A stretch of 64,000 nt of DNA from Flammeovirga pectinis (GTDB taxonomy: Bacteria > Bacteroidota > Bacteroidia > Cytophagales > Flammeovirgaceae). The translations under genes were made by a program, and so were the position numbers. Of the stretch, positions 55,137-63,991 are shown one piece after another. Under the pieces are notes generated by a model. That model was not told the DNA's origin. It searched no databases and worked only from the letters and a program-made list of their open reading frames with translations. Numbering within the stretch: the first letter of the stretch is position 1; each line of letters begins with the position of its first letter. Location: the NCBI RefSeq assembly GCF_003970675.1, contig NZ_CP034562.1, positions 620,001 through 684,000 of the forward strand, written 5' to 3'.

Positions 55137-55886
55137 TTATCTATTTTTGGCAATAATTTTTGGATTGATGCCAAACGTCTCTTTAAATGTTCTGGAATAA
55201 TGAGCACTATCAGAAAAACCATTTTGATATGCAGTAGAAGTAATTGAGTTATTGATTAAATAAGGAATCGATTTTAAAAGTTTATTCCATAATTGATATC
55301 GTCTGAAATTTAACCCAGTTTTTTCTTTAAAAAGATGAAGAAAGCGACTTGGTGATAGAAAACAAAGTGCTGCAATTTCTTCTAAACTAACAGTGGTTTC
55401 AAAATGCTTTTCTAGGTAAAGAATTGCTTTAAAAATACGATCATCTTTAAGGTGGTTGTTAAGAAGGCAACTACACTTGTATTTTTCTAATATTACGTCT
55501 ACATCATTATAAAAATTTTTAAAAGTGATTTGCTTATTATTTAATGCTTCAAATACTTTTTTAAGTTGATATGTTAACTGATTTTCAAATGGGAGCACTT
55601 CTTTACCTCCTAGTTCTAAATGCAGGTAATGACCTAAATTACTAATGGGGTTAATTAGCAGAATCAATTGCTGTTTAGAAGAAAGTAATTGATGTAAACT
55701 ATTGGATTGTAATAAAAATGTAGCGCTTTTTAGCGTGTTATCTAGCAGTAACAAACGAGTATCATTTCCTAGGCTTACTGTCAGTTGTAATGCAAAATGT
55801 TTATGGTATTTATTATCATTTAGTGTACCGATAAAAATACCATAGTCTGTAGAGAAGTGAAGTTTATTTTCTGGTTTTTTTGTCAT
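55137..55886 (-). CDS. AraC-family transcriptional regulator
   Basis: A 249-residue regulator with a divergent N-terminal domain and a C-terminal double helix-turn-helix (about 150-247: SLEEIAALCFLSPSRFLHLFKEKTG, then AYQNGFSDSAHYSRTFKETFG). No signal peptide. It may control the neighbouring transglutaminase-like gene downstream; inference from gene order. Confidence 0.9.
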   Translation of the reverse strand: MTKKPENKLHFSTDYGIFIGTLNDNKYHKHFALQLTVSLGNDTRLLLLDNTLKSATFLLQSNSLHQLLSSKQQLILLINPISNLGHYLHLELGGKEVLPFENQLTYQLKKVFEALNNKQITFKNFYNDVDVILEKYKCSCLLNNHLKDDRIFKAILYLEKHFETTVSLEEIAALCFLSPSRFLHLFKEKTGLNFRRYQLWNKLLKSIPYLINNSITSTAYQNGFSDSAHYSRTFKETFGINPKIIAKNR

Positions 55887-55931
55887 TTTTTAAATAGTCT
55901 TAAATACTACTTACTCAATGATATAAAAAAA

Positions 55932-55955
55932 TCCTCTACTTTTTACAGTAGAGGA
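55932..55955 (-). terminator. Terminator of the methionine aminopeptidase gene
   Basis: Perfect 9-bp stem TCCTCTACT/AGTAGAGGA with a 6-nt loop, followed on the minus strand by a U run. Confidence 0.85.
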
Positions 55956-55964
55956 ATATTATTT

Positions 55965-56729
55965 TTAGTCCCAAACACCATTCCCTTCAGTAAGAATAAT
56001 TGGAGCAGCATCTGTAACAAGTATTGTATGTTCATGTTGCGTAACAAAACCACCTCGGCTACCTTTTAAAGTCCATCCATCAGCTTGTTCAACAGCAAAA
56101 GTAGATTTAGTAGAAATAAAGGTTTCTATTGCAACTGTAGCATTCTTTTTAAACCTTTCTCTATTACTAGAAACCCTGTAATTTAAAATTTCTTCAGGAG
56201 CTTCGTGCAGACTTCTGCCAACTCCATGTCCTGCAAGGTTTTTAATTACAGTTAGTCCTTTCTTTTTGGCTTCTTTCTCAATAATATGGCCAATATCAGC
56301 AACTCTAACTCCACCTTTAACACTATAAATAGCTTTACGTAGAATCTCTTTAGAGGCATCTACTAAAGGTTGGTGGTTATGGATATCTTCTCCTAATACA
56401 AAAGAACAACCATTATCCGACCAAAAACCATTAAGTTCTGCAGATACATCAATATTAATTAAATCGCCTTCTTTAAGTATTCTTTTATCCGAAGGGATAC
56501 CGTGTGCGGCTTCATTATTAACACTAATACATGTATAACCCGGAAATTTATATGTTTCGTAAGGAGCAGATTTAGCTCCGTATTTTTTTAATATTGTAGC
56601 ACCATATTCATCAATTTCTTTAGTAGTCATTCCTACTTTAGTGTAAGAAATCATAGATTTTAATGTCAATGCAACGACCTCACTAATCTTTTTCATTCCG
56701 TCTAATTCGGAAGATGTTTTGATTGTCAT
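55965..56729 (-). CDS. map: Type I methionine aminopeptidase
   Basis: A 254-residue enzyme that removes the initiator methionine from nascent proteins. The full set of pita-bread-fold residues is present: His76 (AHGIPS), Asp94 and Asp105 (INIDVSAELNGFWSDNG), His168 (GHGVG), Glu202 (AIETF) and Glu233 (QHEHT). No N-terminal zinc-finger extension. It lies away from ribosomal-protein genes, so it may be a second map copy. Followed by a strong terminator. Confidence 0.96.
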   Translation of the reverse strand: MTIKTSSELDGMKKISEVVALTLKSMISYTKVGMTTKEIDEYGATILKKYGAKSAPYETYKFPGYTCISVNNEAAHGIPSDKRILKEGDLINIDVSAELNGFWSDNGCSFVLGEDIHNHQPLVDASKEILRKAIYSVKGGVRVADIGHIIEKEAKKKGLTVIKNLAGHGVGRSLHEAPEEILNYRVSSNRERFKKNATVAIETFISTKSTFAVEQADGWTLKGSRGGFVTQHEHTILVTDAAPIILTEGNGVWD

Positions 56730-57039
56730 CTTATATTAATTTTGATGAAAAGTAGTAATTTAAAACCGTCTAAGGTTATATAAATAGATTAAATCTACTA
56801 ACGAATTTACAAAAAATAAATGAAGTGAAATCATTTATTTATCATCCTTAACATCAGAGTTTTATTGATTAAAACAACAATAGAATACCATTATTTATTT
56901 AGTATACCTTTAGTGGTTTCTAACAAGCTTTCTATTTTATAGGTGTTGTATGCATCTTCGTGAGCTTTACCAAAAATACCAATTTCTTCACCTTTATCAT
57001 TATCAAAATAATCTCCAGAGTGTTTACTATATTCTTCTC

Positions 57040-57044
57040 CTATA
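57040..57044. repeat. Target-site duplication, left copy
   Basis: CTATA directly outside the left inverted repeat; matches 58362-58366. Confidence 0.85.
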
Positions 57045-57058
57045 CAATACTTCGGTAA
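57045..57058 (+). repeat. Left terminal inverted repeat of the IS
   Basis: CAATACTTCGGTAA; exact reverse complement of 58348-58361. Confidence 0.9.
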
Positions 57059-57128
57059 TTTTTTCAAAATCCCTATAAAACATAAAAAGCTGTAATTTTG
57101 AAGTCCTACCAACAAAAAACAGCTAATT

Positions 57129-58334
57129 ATGGAAAGCAGAGCTTTCATAGGACCAATATTATCAAAAATGTCTGACTTAAGAAAAAGTAAAGTCAACTTT
57201 TTAACAGAATGTTTTATACTCTTCTTGAGTATCAAGGGGAAAATTAATTTTCTTCAGTTATCAAGGTATGGTTCATATAGTGAAAAAACTTACCGAAATA
57301 ATTTCGAATCAGGTTTTTCTTTTTCAGAATTTAATCATCATTTGATCAATGAACATTGTGGTGATGAAAAAATAATAGCTTTCGATCCTGTTTACCTCAG
57401 TAAAAGTGGTAAGAAAACCTATGGTTTAGGGAAATATTGGTCCGGATGTGCTGGTAAAGCTCAAAAAGGATTGGATTTATCAGGTATTGGAATTGTTGAT
57501 GTAGAAAGTCGTAATGCCTTTCATTATGATGCAATCCAAACGCCTTCAATTACAGAATTAAAGGAGAAAGGCATGAGTTTAGTTGACCATTATGCATCCA
57601 CTTTGCTTACACATAAAGAGCAATTATTGACGCATTCTAAGTATGTTGTAGCTGATGCTTATTTTGCAAAAGAAAAGTTTGTTCGACCATTAGATGAGGC
57701 TGGCTTTACTGTAATTAGTCGATTTAGAGGTGATATGAATGCAAGGTATTTATTTGAAGGACCAAAAACAGGAAAACGCGGTAGACCTAAAAAATTCAAC
57801 GGAAAAGTAGACTGGAAAAATATTGATCTCGATATTTTCCAGTTAGAAGATGATACAGACTTATATTATTTGTACTCTGCAAAACTTTATAGCGTTGCTT
57901 TAAAAAGAGAAGTAATGATTGCACTTGTTCAATTTAAAAATCAAAAGCTCAAGCAAAAAATATTCTTTTCAACAGATCTAAATCAAGAGGCCTTCCAAAT
58001 TTTCAATTATTACAGATTACGTTTTCACATAGAATTTCTTTTTCGAGATGCAAAACAGCATACAAGTCTTACAGGTTGTCAAGGAATAAGTAAAAATAAA
58101 ATTCATTTTCATACTAATATGGCACTTACTTCTGTCTCAATTGCTAAGGCTTTTCATTGGATCAATCAAGAAAAAAAGGAAAGAGGCCCCTTTTCAATGG
58201 CTAACATAAAAACACTCTATTTCAATGAGTTAATACTAAAAAAGATTTTTAGTGTATTTCGAATTGATGTAGATGTTGAAAAAAATAAACAGCAATTTGA
58301 GATGATTCGAAAATTAGGTCAAATTGCTGCTTGA
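57129..58334 (+). CDS. IS4-type DDE transposase
   Basis: A 401-residue transposase. Catalytic residues: first Asp in IIAFDPVYLSK, second Asp in VVADAYFAKEK, and Glu in the YREK signature of IS4 enzymes, Y-x2-R-x3-E-x6-K, found in YRLRFHIEFLFRDAK. N-terminal ~80 residues are a DNA-binding region; an insertion between the second Asp and Glu contains beta-strands and the basic RGRPKKF. Complete and without internal stops. Encoded inside the IS at 57045-58361, opposite to the disrupted SDR gene. Confidence 0.95.
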   Translation: MESRAFIGPILSKMSDLRKSKVNFLTECFILFLSIKGKINFLQLSRYGSYSEKTYRNNFESGFSFSEFNHHLINEHCGDEKIIAFDPVYLSKSGKKTYGLGKYWSGCAGKAQKGLDLSGIGIVDVESRNAFHYDAIQTPSITELKEKGMSLVDHYASTLLTHKEQLLTHSKYVVADAYFAKEKFVRPLDEAGFTVISRFRGDMNARYLFEGPKTGKRGRPKKFNGKVDWKNIDLDIFQLEDDTDLYYLYSAKLYSVALKREVMIALVQFKNQKLKQKIFFSTDLNQEAFQIFNYYRLRFHIEFLFRDAKQHTSLTGCQGISKNKIHFHTNMALTSVSIAKAFHWINQEKKERGPFSMANIKTLYFNELILKKIFSVFRIDVDVEKNKQQFEMIRKLGQIAA

Positions 58335-58347
58335 AAAATATATTATT

Positions 58348-58361
58348 TTACCGAAGTATTG
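58348..58361 (-). repeat. Right terminal inverted repeat of the IS
   Basis: TTACCGAAGTATTG on the plus strand. Read on the minus strand it supplies the accidental stop codon of the truncated SDR. Confidence 0.9.
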
Positions 58362-58366
58362 CTATA
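58362..58366. repeat. Target-site duplication, right copy
   Basis: CTATA directly outside the right inverted repeat; matches 57040-57044. Confidence 0.85.
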
Positions 58367-59073
58367 GCTAGTTGATATAAAACATTTCCCCCTTTCTCTG
58401 CAGAAGACCAATGGTGCCCGTAAGCTTCTTTTACCATATTGGTATTTAGTAGTGAACCTGGATTTACAGCAATGGTAATAATATCTTTTTCTTGTGCCGC
58501 TAAATGAAAACTCCACATTGTTAGAGCAAGTTTACTTTGTGCGTAGGTGTCATTTTCAGATTGGTTATTTTTACCAAGTAATGTATCTAAATTTATAGGA
58601 GACTGAGCTGCAGAACTAAGATTAATAATTCTAGGTGCATTACTTTTTTTAAGTACAGGTAATAATTCTTGCGTTAATAAATAAGGGGCAAGAAAGTTTA
58701 CAGTAAAACGTAAATCTAGACCTTGACTATTATGTGTTGTAGCACTTTTAAAAACTCCAGCATTGTTGATTAATACATCTAGAATTGGAACAGTTTTTTG
58801 TATTTCATCTGCCATATTTTTAACAGCCCCTAAATCAGATAAATCGGCAATAAAACCGGATATATTTTCATTCTTTGTTTCTCTTTTAACCTCCGCAACT
58901 GTAGCAGCAAGTTTTTCTGGATTTCTACCATGTAAATAAATATGGAACCCCTCTTGTGCTAATTTTATAGCTGCTATTTTACCAATGCCATCTGTACTAC
59001 CTGTTATTAGAATATTCATGTTGAATTTATTGAAGATAAGAAGAGAATTATTTTTATTGAAAAAAATCAGATA

Positions 59074-59658
59074 TTACGAGATGTAATAATAAGTCATCCT
59101 TGTTTGTTTAACATCTTTAGTAGCTACATTATCAATTCCATGAAGCAGTAGAAAATTAACTGCAGCTATATCACCTCCACAACTAATAATATGAAAACAG
59201 AAGAGTGATAAATAAGCATTTAAATGTGTAGTGTCAAGTATCATTAAACCAAGCAAAATTACTCCAATTACAAAAAGAGGGAGAAGTGCTATAAAAGCTA
59301 ACTGTTTGCCCGTAACTATATGGTTATCTGATGCAGCATAAAAAAGGAATTTCTTAATTTCGTGACCAAAATACACATTTCTTGCCCCACAAATTATATA
59401 TGCTATACCATGAATTAACTCATGAATAATAATAAGAAAAGGAATACAGAGTAAACCCAAACCTACCATAAATAAAGAAAATTCGGGGTTTGCATTTGAT
59501 AGGAATAATTGCAGAAAACTATACCCAATCATTATACAGAAAATTATAAGTATGCCGATAGTAATACCATTAAACGCTTTTGTTAAAAGAGTCTTTTGTC
59601 TTAACTGTTCAATAAAAAACTCTTTTAACTCATGGTGGGGTATTTCTAATGTTTTCAT
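59074..59658 (-). CDS. DUF3267-type membrane zinc metalloprotease-like protein
   Basis: A 194-residue integral membrane protein with about four helices. Helix 2 carries HELIH (His79, Glu80, His83), the HExxH zinc-binding motif embedded in the membrane as in DUF3267 and site-2-protease-like families. A possible third ligand is the Asn/Asp near DIAAVNFLLLHGIDN (about 163-177). Substrate unknown. It lies in the same direction as and 45 bp downstream of the SMP-30-like gene. Confidence 0.85.
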   Translation of the reverse strand: MKTLEIPHHELKEFFIEQLRQKTLLTKAFNGITIGILIIFCIMIGYSFLQLFLSNANPEFSLFMVGLGLLCIPFLIIIHELIHGIAYIICGARNVYFGHEIKKFLFYAASDNHIVTGKQLAFIALLPLFVIGVILLGLMILDTTHLNAYLSLFCFHIISCGGDIAAVNFLLLHGIDNVATKDVKQTRMTYYYIS

Positions 59659-59703
59659 ATTTTCACTGCTCTTTTTACAAGTAAAAATACCCTTTTTAAA
59701 ACT

Positions 59704-60801
59704 CTAAAACACTTTATTTTTATCTAAATGATATTTCCCGATGTATTCTATAATATCACCTCCAATGTATAAAGTATTGTTATACTCTTTCACAGCTCCA
59801 GCCTCTGGAATAATTTCACCTGTTGTATCATAAAGAGCAGAAAGTACTTTTCCTTCTTCAGAAAGATTGAGAATTATACCATACAATTCTTGTTTTGGCT
59901 GTAGGAATTCAGGTAAAGAATAGACAAACTTTTTCATGCCTTTATGTGCTTGTATTCCATCTAAAGCATCATTTCTTTTTGTAGAAAAGCCTACCCAAAA
60001 ACTACCATCTTTACGTATCGAGATTCCATTTGGAAAACCAGGGAGATTATCAATTAATATTTCAGTTTCTCCAGTTTTTGAACCTTTCAACCAATATTTA
60101 AGAATTCGATATTTTGTAGTTTCTGTCATTAAAATAAAGTCTTCATTTTTAGAAAGTACTACTCCATTTCCAAAATAAGTACCATCAATTAAGGTAGTAA
60201 TTTGAGCTGTTTTTGGGTTGTACTTATAAAGACCTCCGTTGTGTTTAATTTCTAAAATTAATTTTCGACCGTAGGGGATAGTATATGGTGAAGTGTAAGA
60301 AGTATTAGAAAAATAGATCATGCCATCTTTTGCTATATCTAATCCATTTGGTATTAAAAAAGGTCTTTCTTTTTCATCTTTTGTTGCAAGTATCGTTACT
60401 TCTTTATTGGGTGTAATACGTATTAAACCTTCTTTATGACTTAATGCTATTAAATTACTATCAGCATCAAAGTGTAAGCCAGCAACCCAACTTCCTGCAT
60501 TGTAATAGACTTCTACATTATTTTGAGGAGTAATTTTAAGAATTTTCCCATCACTAAAATCATCTGTTGCTTTATGTACACCACAGTATAAGTTGCCTTT
60601 AGCATCAAAAATTATATCTTCTGGACCACACCAACCGTTCAGTTCAATTTGGGTAGAAGATTGTAATTTGTCATTTAAAGAATATTGATTCTCTAAAATT
60701 GGTTTAGTAGGTGGTTGCCATGCAGCGGGGTGTAACGCACAAGCCTGAAAGAGTAGATTGATAAATAACGAAAATGTAATTTTACTAACTTGATGTCTCA
60801 T
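59704..60801 (-). CDS. SMP-30/gluconolactonase-like lipoprotein
   Basis: A 365-residue lipoprotein. Start chosen at 60801 (MRHQVSK) since it gives a proper signal peptide with lipobox LLFQAC; an in-frame ATG at 60840 adds 13 residues. The mature region is a six-bladed propeller of the SMP-30/gluconolactonase/strictosidine-synthase-like type: GPEDIIFDAKGNLYCG, NGLDIAKDGMIYFSNTS, GNGVVLSKNEDFILMTET and PGFPNGISIRKDGSFWVGF. Strictosidine-synthase-like calcium-dependent lactonase or hydrolase activity is possible. Location is the periplasm or outer-membrane leaflet. Confidence 0.86.
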   Translation of the reverse strand: MRHQVSKITFSLFINLLFQACALHPAAWQPPTKPILENQYSLNDKLQSSTQIELNGWCGPEDIIFDAKGNLYCGVHKATDDFSDGKILKITPQNNVEVYYNAGSWVAGLHFDADSNLIALSHKEGLIRITPNKEVTILATKDEKERPFLIPNGLDIAKDGMIYFSNTSYTSPYTIPYGRKLILEIKHNGGLYKYNPKTAQITTLIDGTYFGNGVVLSKNEDFILMTETTKYRILKYWLKGSKTGETEILIDNLPGFPNGISIRKDGSFWVGFSTKRNDALDGIQAHKGMKKFVYSLPEFLQPKQELYGIILNLSEEGKVLSALYDTTGEIIPEAGAVKEYNNTLYIGGDIIEYIGKYHLDKNKVF

Positions 60802-60879
60802 AATTTTTGTGTTTAAAAGTAGAAGACAAAGTTGAGACATGTACTTTTTAAACTCGTTTACATAGGTAAATAAATCAGG

Positions 60880-61467
60880 CTATTTGATACTTTTTGAGAG
60901 TTTATTTCTTAAACGACTTAGTTGAGTGGCAGAGATTCCAAGGTAAGAAGCAATATGATATTGTGGTATCTTCTGCTCTAAATCTGGGAACTTTTCTCTA
61001 AAAATTAAATACCTTTCAGTAGCATCTTTTAAAGCCATTTCTAATTCTTTTTCTTCTTTTTCTAAGAAATAATATTCTGCTATTTTTCTTCCTAAACGTT
61101 CAAGATCATGGTATTTACTGTACTTCTTTTCTAACGCTTTAAAACTAACAACCCAAAGAGTACAATCAGTAATTGCCTGTTGTGGAATTTTATTAATTTT
61201 TCCTGTTAACAAAGATGTGTATGCCCCAATTAGGGAAGGGGCAACAAAGAATTGTTTATTGTATTCTTTCGCTGCTTTATTTGTAAAAAAAGCTCGAACA
61301 CAGCCTTTTTCTAAGAAACCTATTTCTGTTGCTTTAATGTGCTCTTTAACAAAATAATGATGTTTGGGTAATTCTCTTTTCTGGAATAAAGGAGCAATTT
61401 CTAACCATGTTTCTGTAGAAATTGGAGATATAGCATTAAAATGATTTCTAATAAAATCCATAATCAA
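60880..61467 (-). CDS. Crp/Fnr-family transcriptional regulator
   Basis: A 195-residue regulator: a cyclic-nucleotide-binding-like beta-roll (about 20-120: KHHYFVKEHIKATEIGFLEKGCVRAFF) and a C-terminal HTH (PQYHIASYLGISATQLSRLRNKLS). The cNMP pocket residues typical of true Crp are not evident, as in many Bacteroidota Crp-like proteins. Start at 61467 or the ATG two codons later. It sits just upstream of the SMP-30-like/DUF3267 genes in the same direction and may control them. Confidence 0.9.
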   Translation of the reverse strand: MIMDFIRNHFNAISPISTETWLEIAPLFQKRELPKHHYFVKEHIKATEIGFLEKGCVRAFFTNKAAKEYNKQFFVAPSLIGAYTSLLTGKINKIPQQAITDCTLWVVSFKALEKKYSKYHDLERLGRKIAEYYFLEKEEKELEMALKDATERYLIFREKFPDLEQKIPQYHIASYLGISATQLSRLRNKLSKSIK

Positions 61468-61579
61468 AAAGTAGAAAAAGTTACGTTAGTTATCGTTTTT
61501 TAAAAGTACTTTAATTATAAACCATAGTATTCATTATTTCAAAAAATACAGAGATTTCAAACAATTCTTTATATACAAA

Positions 61580-61610
61580 AACACCTTCACATCAATAATG
61601 TGAAGGTGTT
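61580..61610 (-). terminator. Terminator downstream of the ABC-F gene
   Basis: Perfect 13-bp stem AACACCTTCACAT/ATGTGAAGGTGTT with a 5-nt loop and, on the minus strand, a U run after it. It is 169 bp beyond the ABC-F stop codon. Confidence 0.75.
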
Positions 61611-61778
61611 CCATAACTAAAATTTTCTGTTACTATAACTTAAAGCTTATAACAAACTTCTTCTTCTGTTATCAAGACAAAGAAGTAAGGTAGGTCGACA
61701 AAAAATAATGTGTTTTTTGTTATGAAATTTGATAACTGTAAGGTTTTCAGAGAGTAAAATAGGGAACTATTTATTAGA

Positions 61779-63368
61779 TTAATTTAAATCAATGGTACGT
61801 TCAATATTTATTTTTTCTAAAAATGAGGTATCATGAGAAACCACCAACAATGTTCCTTGATATTCAAGGATAGCGGCCGTTAAAATTTCTATATTTTGGA
61901 TATCAAGATTATTGGTGGGTTCGTCTAGTATAATTATATCAGGAGCAGTTGTATTTACAGTTAAAGAACATAACATTAAACGCATTCTTTCACCTCCGCT
62001 TAGTGCACTACAAGGTTTATCCCATTCTTCTTTGGGAAATAAAAACCTGTTTAACCGAATCTTAATTTCGTGCTCTAGTAATGCCGAAGAATTATGTTTC
62101 TGAACTTGTTCGTAAACAGTAAGCGTGGTATCAATTAAAGAATAATCTTGATCTATATAAACTGCATTATTTTGTGTTTGTTTTATTGTACCAATTGATG
62201 TAGCTAGACTACCTAAAATTAATTTAATTAAAGTAGTTTTTCCTGTTCCATTATTTCCTTTTATAGCAATACGATCTCCACTATTTATTTCGAATGATAA
62301 AGGGTTTTTCCAAAGTGATCTATCTGTATATTTAAAGTTGATCGTACTTGCCATAAATATCACTTTTCCTTTATGTAATGAGGATTGATTAAAACCAAAT
62401 TTCATCTTATCTATACTAGAAACAGCATTACGTAAAGTGTGTAAATCTTTTGATATACCGCCAATCTTCTCTTGGTGTACACCATTAAGTTTTGAAGAAC
62501 TATTCTCTGCATCATTCTTCATTTTATTCATCATTACTTTTGGTACTCCAGATTTTATATTTTTCTTTTTACCTCTAGCATCAACTTTTTCTTTTCTTTC
62601 TCTTGTTTCTCGTTCTTTATCTTTGGCTTTTCGAAGTGCCTTTTCTGTGTTCTGAATACTAGAATTTAAGGCATTTTTTTCTATTTCTTTTTGTGATTTA
62701 TAGAAATCATAATTCCCTCCATAAATAGAAATTCCACTTGGAGAGAGTTCATAAGTTGTGTCTATTAAATTGAGTAATTTTCTATCATGACTTACCACAA
62801 TCATAGTACTTTTACTCTTTTCGATAAAATTGTAAAGTAGTTTTCTACCAGTACTATCCATATGATTACTGGGTTCGTCGAGAATAAAAAATGAGGGTTG
62901 ATGAATTAAAATACCAGCAAGGAAAACTTTAGTTTTTTGGCCACCACTAAGTGAAAATAATTTTTGCGATAAATCTAAATCAAATAATTGCCAATATTCT
63001 AAAGCCTCTTTACAGCGTTCTTCTATTGTCCAATCATCGTTTAAAATAGCATAATTTTCTTCTGATATATCTCCATTTAAAATTTGAGATAAGGCATTTA
63101 ATTTATCTTCTATTTTTAGTGCTTGAGCAATTGTAAGATGGTTGAATTGCCCGAATATTTGAGGAACATAATAGGGCGGGTTTTCTACTTTTAACGTTCC
63201 ACTTGAAGGAATTAATTCTCCTGAAATTATTTTTAAAAGAGTAGATTTTCCACTACCATTATTACCAATTAAAGCAATTTTTGTAGAGGTATTAATAGTG
63301 AAATTTAGATGTTGGAATAATACATCTTTATTAGGATGTAAATAGGAGAGTTCTTGTATACTAAGCAT
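61779..63368 (-). CDS. ABC-F family ATP-binding protein
   Basis: A 529-residue cytoplasmic protein with two ABC domains and no membrane segments. Start at 63368 (MLSIQELSYLHPNK), the usual ABC-F beginning; an in-frame ATG at 63407 would add 13 residues. Walker A motifs GNNGSGKST (near 34) and GNNGTGKTT (near 367), signatures LSGGQ and LSGGERM, and Walker B FFILDEPSNHMD and IIILDEPTNNLD. The interdomain linker is long and strongly charged (ALRKAKDKERETRERKEK). Such proteins bind the ribosomal E site and act in translation or antibiotic resistance; which applies here is unknown. Confidence 0.92.
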   Translation of the reverse strand: MLSIQELSYLHPNKDVLFQHLNFTINTSTKIALIGNNGSGKSTLLKIISGELIPSSGTLKVENPPYYVPQIFGQFNHLTIAQALKIEDKLNALSQILNGDISEENYAILNDDWTIEERCKEALEYWQLFDLDLSQKLFSLSGGQKTKVFLAGILIHQPSFFILDEPSNHMDSTGRKLLYNFIEKSKSTMIVVSHDRKLLNLIDTTYELSPSGISIYGGNYDFYKSQKEIEKNALNSSIQNTEKALRKAKDKERETRERKEKVDARGKKKNIKSGVPKVMMNKMKNDAENSSSKLNGVHQEKIGGISKDLHTLRNAVSSIDKMKFGFNQSSLHKGKVIFMASTINFKYTDRSLWKNPLSFEINSGDRIAIKGNNGTGKTTLIKLILGSLATSIGTIKQTQNNAVYIDQDYSLIDTTLTVYEQVQKHNSSALLEHEIKIRLNRFLFPKEEWDKPCSALSGGERMRLMLCSLTVNTTAPDIIILDEPTNNLDIQNIEILTAAILEYQGTLLVVSHDTSFLEKINIERTIDLN

Positions 63369-63580
63369 GTGTATTCTTTCTAGGATATTAAAAATTAGGA
63401 ATATCAAAGTGATATTGATTTCAATGGCTATTAAAAGAATTTAGTATTACATTTTTCTTGAGATTAATTAGGTTTGTGATCTACAAATATACAAGTAAAA
63501 CTATAAAGTAAAGTAAAAGTAGATAGATTATAAACTACTGAAATGATTTTATTACTTTGCTAAGACAAACAAAAATTATA

Positions 63581-63949
63581 ATGGACAACTCAGATCACTA
63601 TTACTTATCTAAAGAGGAACCAATACAAGGCTGTATTTTAGCTCTAAAAGAAATTATTATGCAACAAGATAACGAGGTAGTTCATGCCATTAAATGGGGT
63701 ATACCGAGTTTTAGTTTTAGAGGTAAAAACTTCTGTTTTATTAGTATTGATAAAAAGACAAAATGGCCTTATTTATTATTTCATGAAGGTTTACTATTAC
63801 AGCACCCTGAGTTAGAGCAAAAAGATAGAAAGTTGATGAAATCATTTAGTATGAATCCGAATGAAGATCTCCCGTTAGAAACTATTGAACTACTAATAAA
63901 CAGTGCATTGGATTTATATAAAAGCGGACAAGTGAAAACTAAAAAATAA
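63581..63949 (+). CDS. DUF1801 domain protein
   Basis: A 122-residue cytoplasmic protein starting at ATG 63581 (MDNSDHYY). The DUF1801/YdhG-like pattern is clear: EVVHAIKWGIPSFSFRGKNFCFIS, then WPYLLFHEG. Function of the family is unknown. It is divergent from the ABC-F gene and closed by a hairpin that starts at its stop codon. Confidence 0.88.
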   Translation: MDNSDHYYLSKEEPIQGCILALKEIIMQQDNEVVHAIKWGIPSFSFRGKNFCFISIDKKTKWPYLLFHEGLLLQHPELEQKDRKLMKSFSMNPNEDLPLETIELLINSALDLYKSGQVKTKK

Positions 63950-63991
63950 TAAATCACATCATTCAATATGTTTATGAATGATGTGATTTAT
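63949..63991 (+). terminator. Terminator after the DUF1801 gene
   Basis: Perfect 17-bp stem beginning at the last base of the stop codon (ATAAATCACATCATTCA) with a 9-nt loop. T run after it is short, so efficiency is uncertain. Confidence 0.7.

Larger units (their letters stand above)
57045..58361 (+). mobile_element. Complete IS4-superfamily insertion sequence (1,317 bp)
   Basis: Bounded by 14-bp perfect inverted repeats (CAATACTTCGGTAA at 57045-57058; TTACCGAAGTATTG at 58348-58361) and flanked by a 5-bp duplication CTATA. It carries one intact transposase gene and little else. Intact ends and an unmutated reading frame suggest recent insertion and possible mobility. A 5-bp duplication is shorter than classical IS4 members and fits related branches such as IS1634 or ISH3 better. 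Confidence 0.92.
56891..59019 (-). pseudogene. Short-chain dehydrogenase/reductase gene interrupted by an IS element
   Basis: An SDR gene split by the insertion at 57045-58361. The 5' part (59019-58362) carries the NAD(P)-binding GSTDGIGK, NNAG, a catalytic YAQSK and LINLSSAAQ, and ends in the IS repeat (artificial tail ...AIAILR). The 3' part (57039-56891) encodes a typical SDR tail: GEEYSKHSGDYFDNDKG, FGKAHEDAYNTYKIE. Joining the flanks at the 5-bp target repeat gives 807 nt, 268 codons plus stop, in frame through LAI-GEEYS. Alone, the 5' part makes a 223-residue product missing about 50 C-terminal residues, so activity is doubtful. Confidence 0.93.

Noticed and set aside
56891-57235. 114-codon minus-strand reading frame as an independent gene
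   Set aside because: It is a chimera: its first half lies inside the IS, complementary to the transposase start and left repeat, and its second half is the displaced SDR tail.
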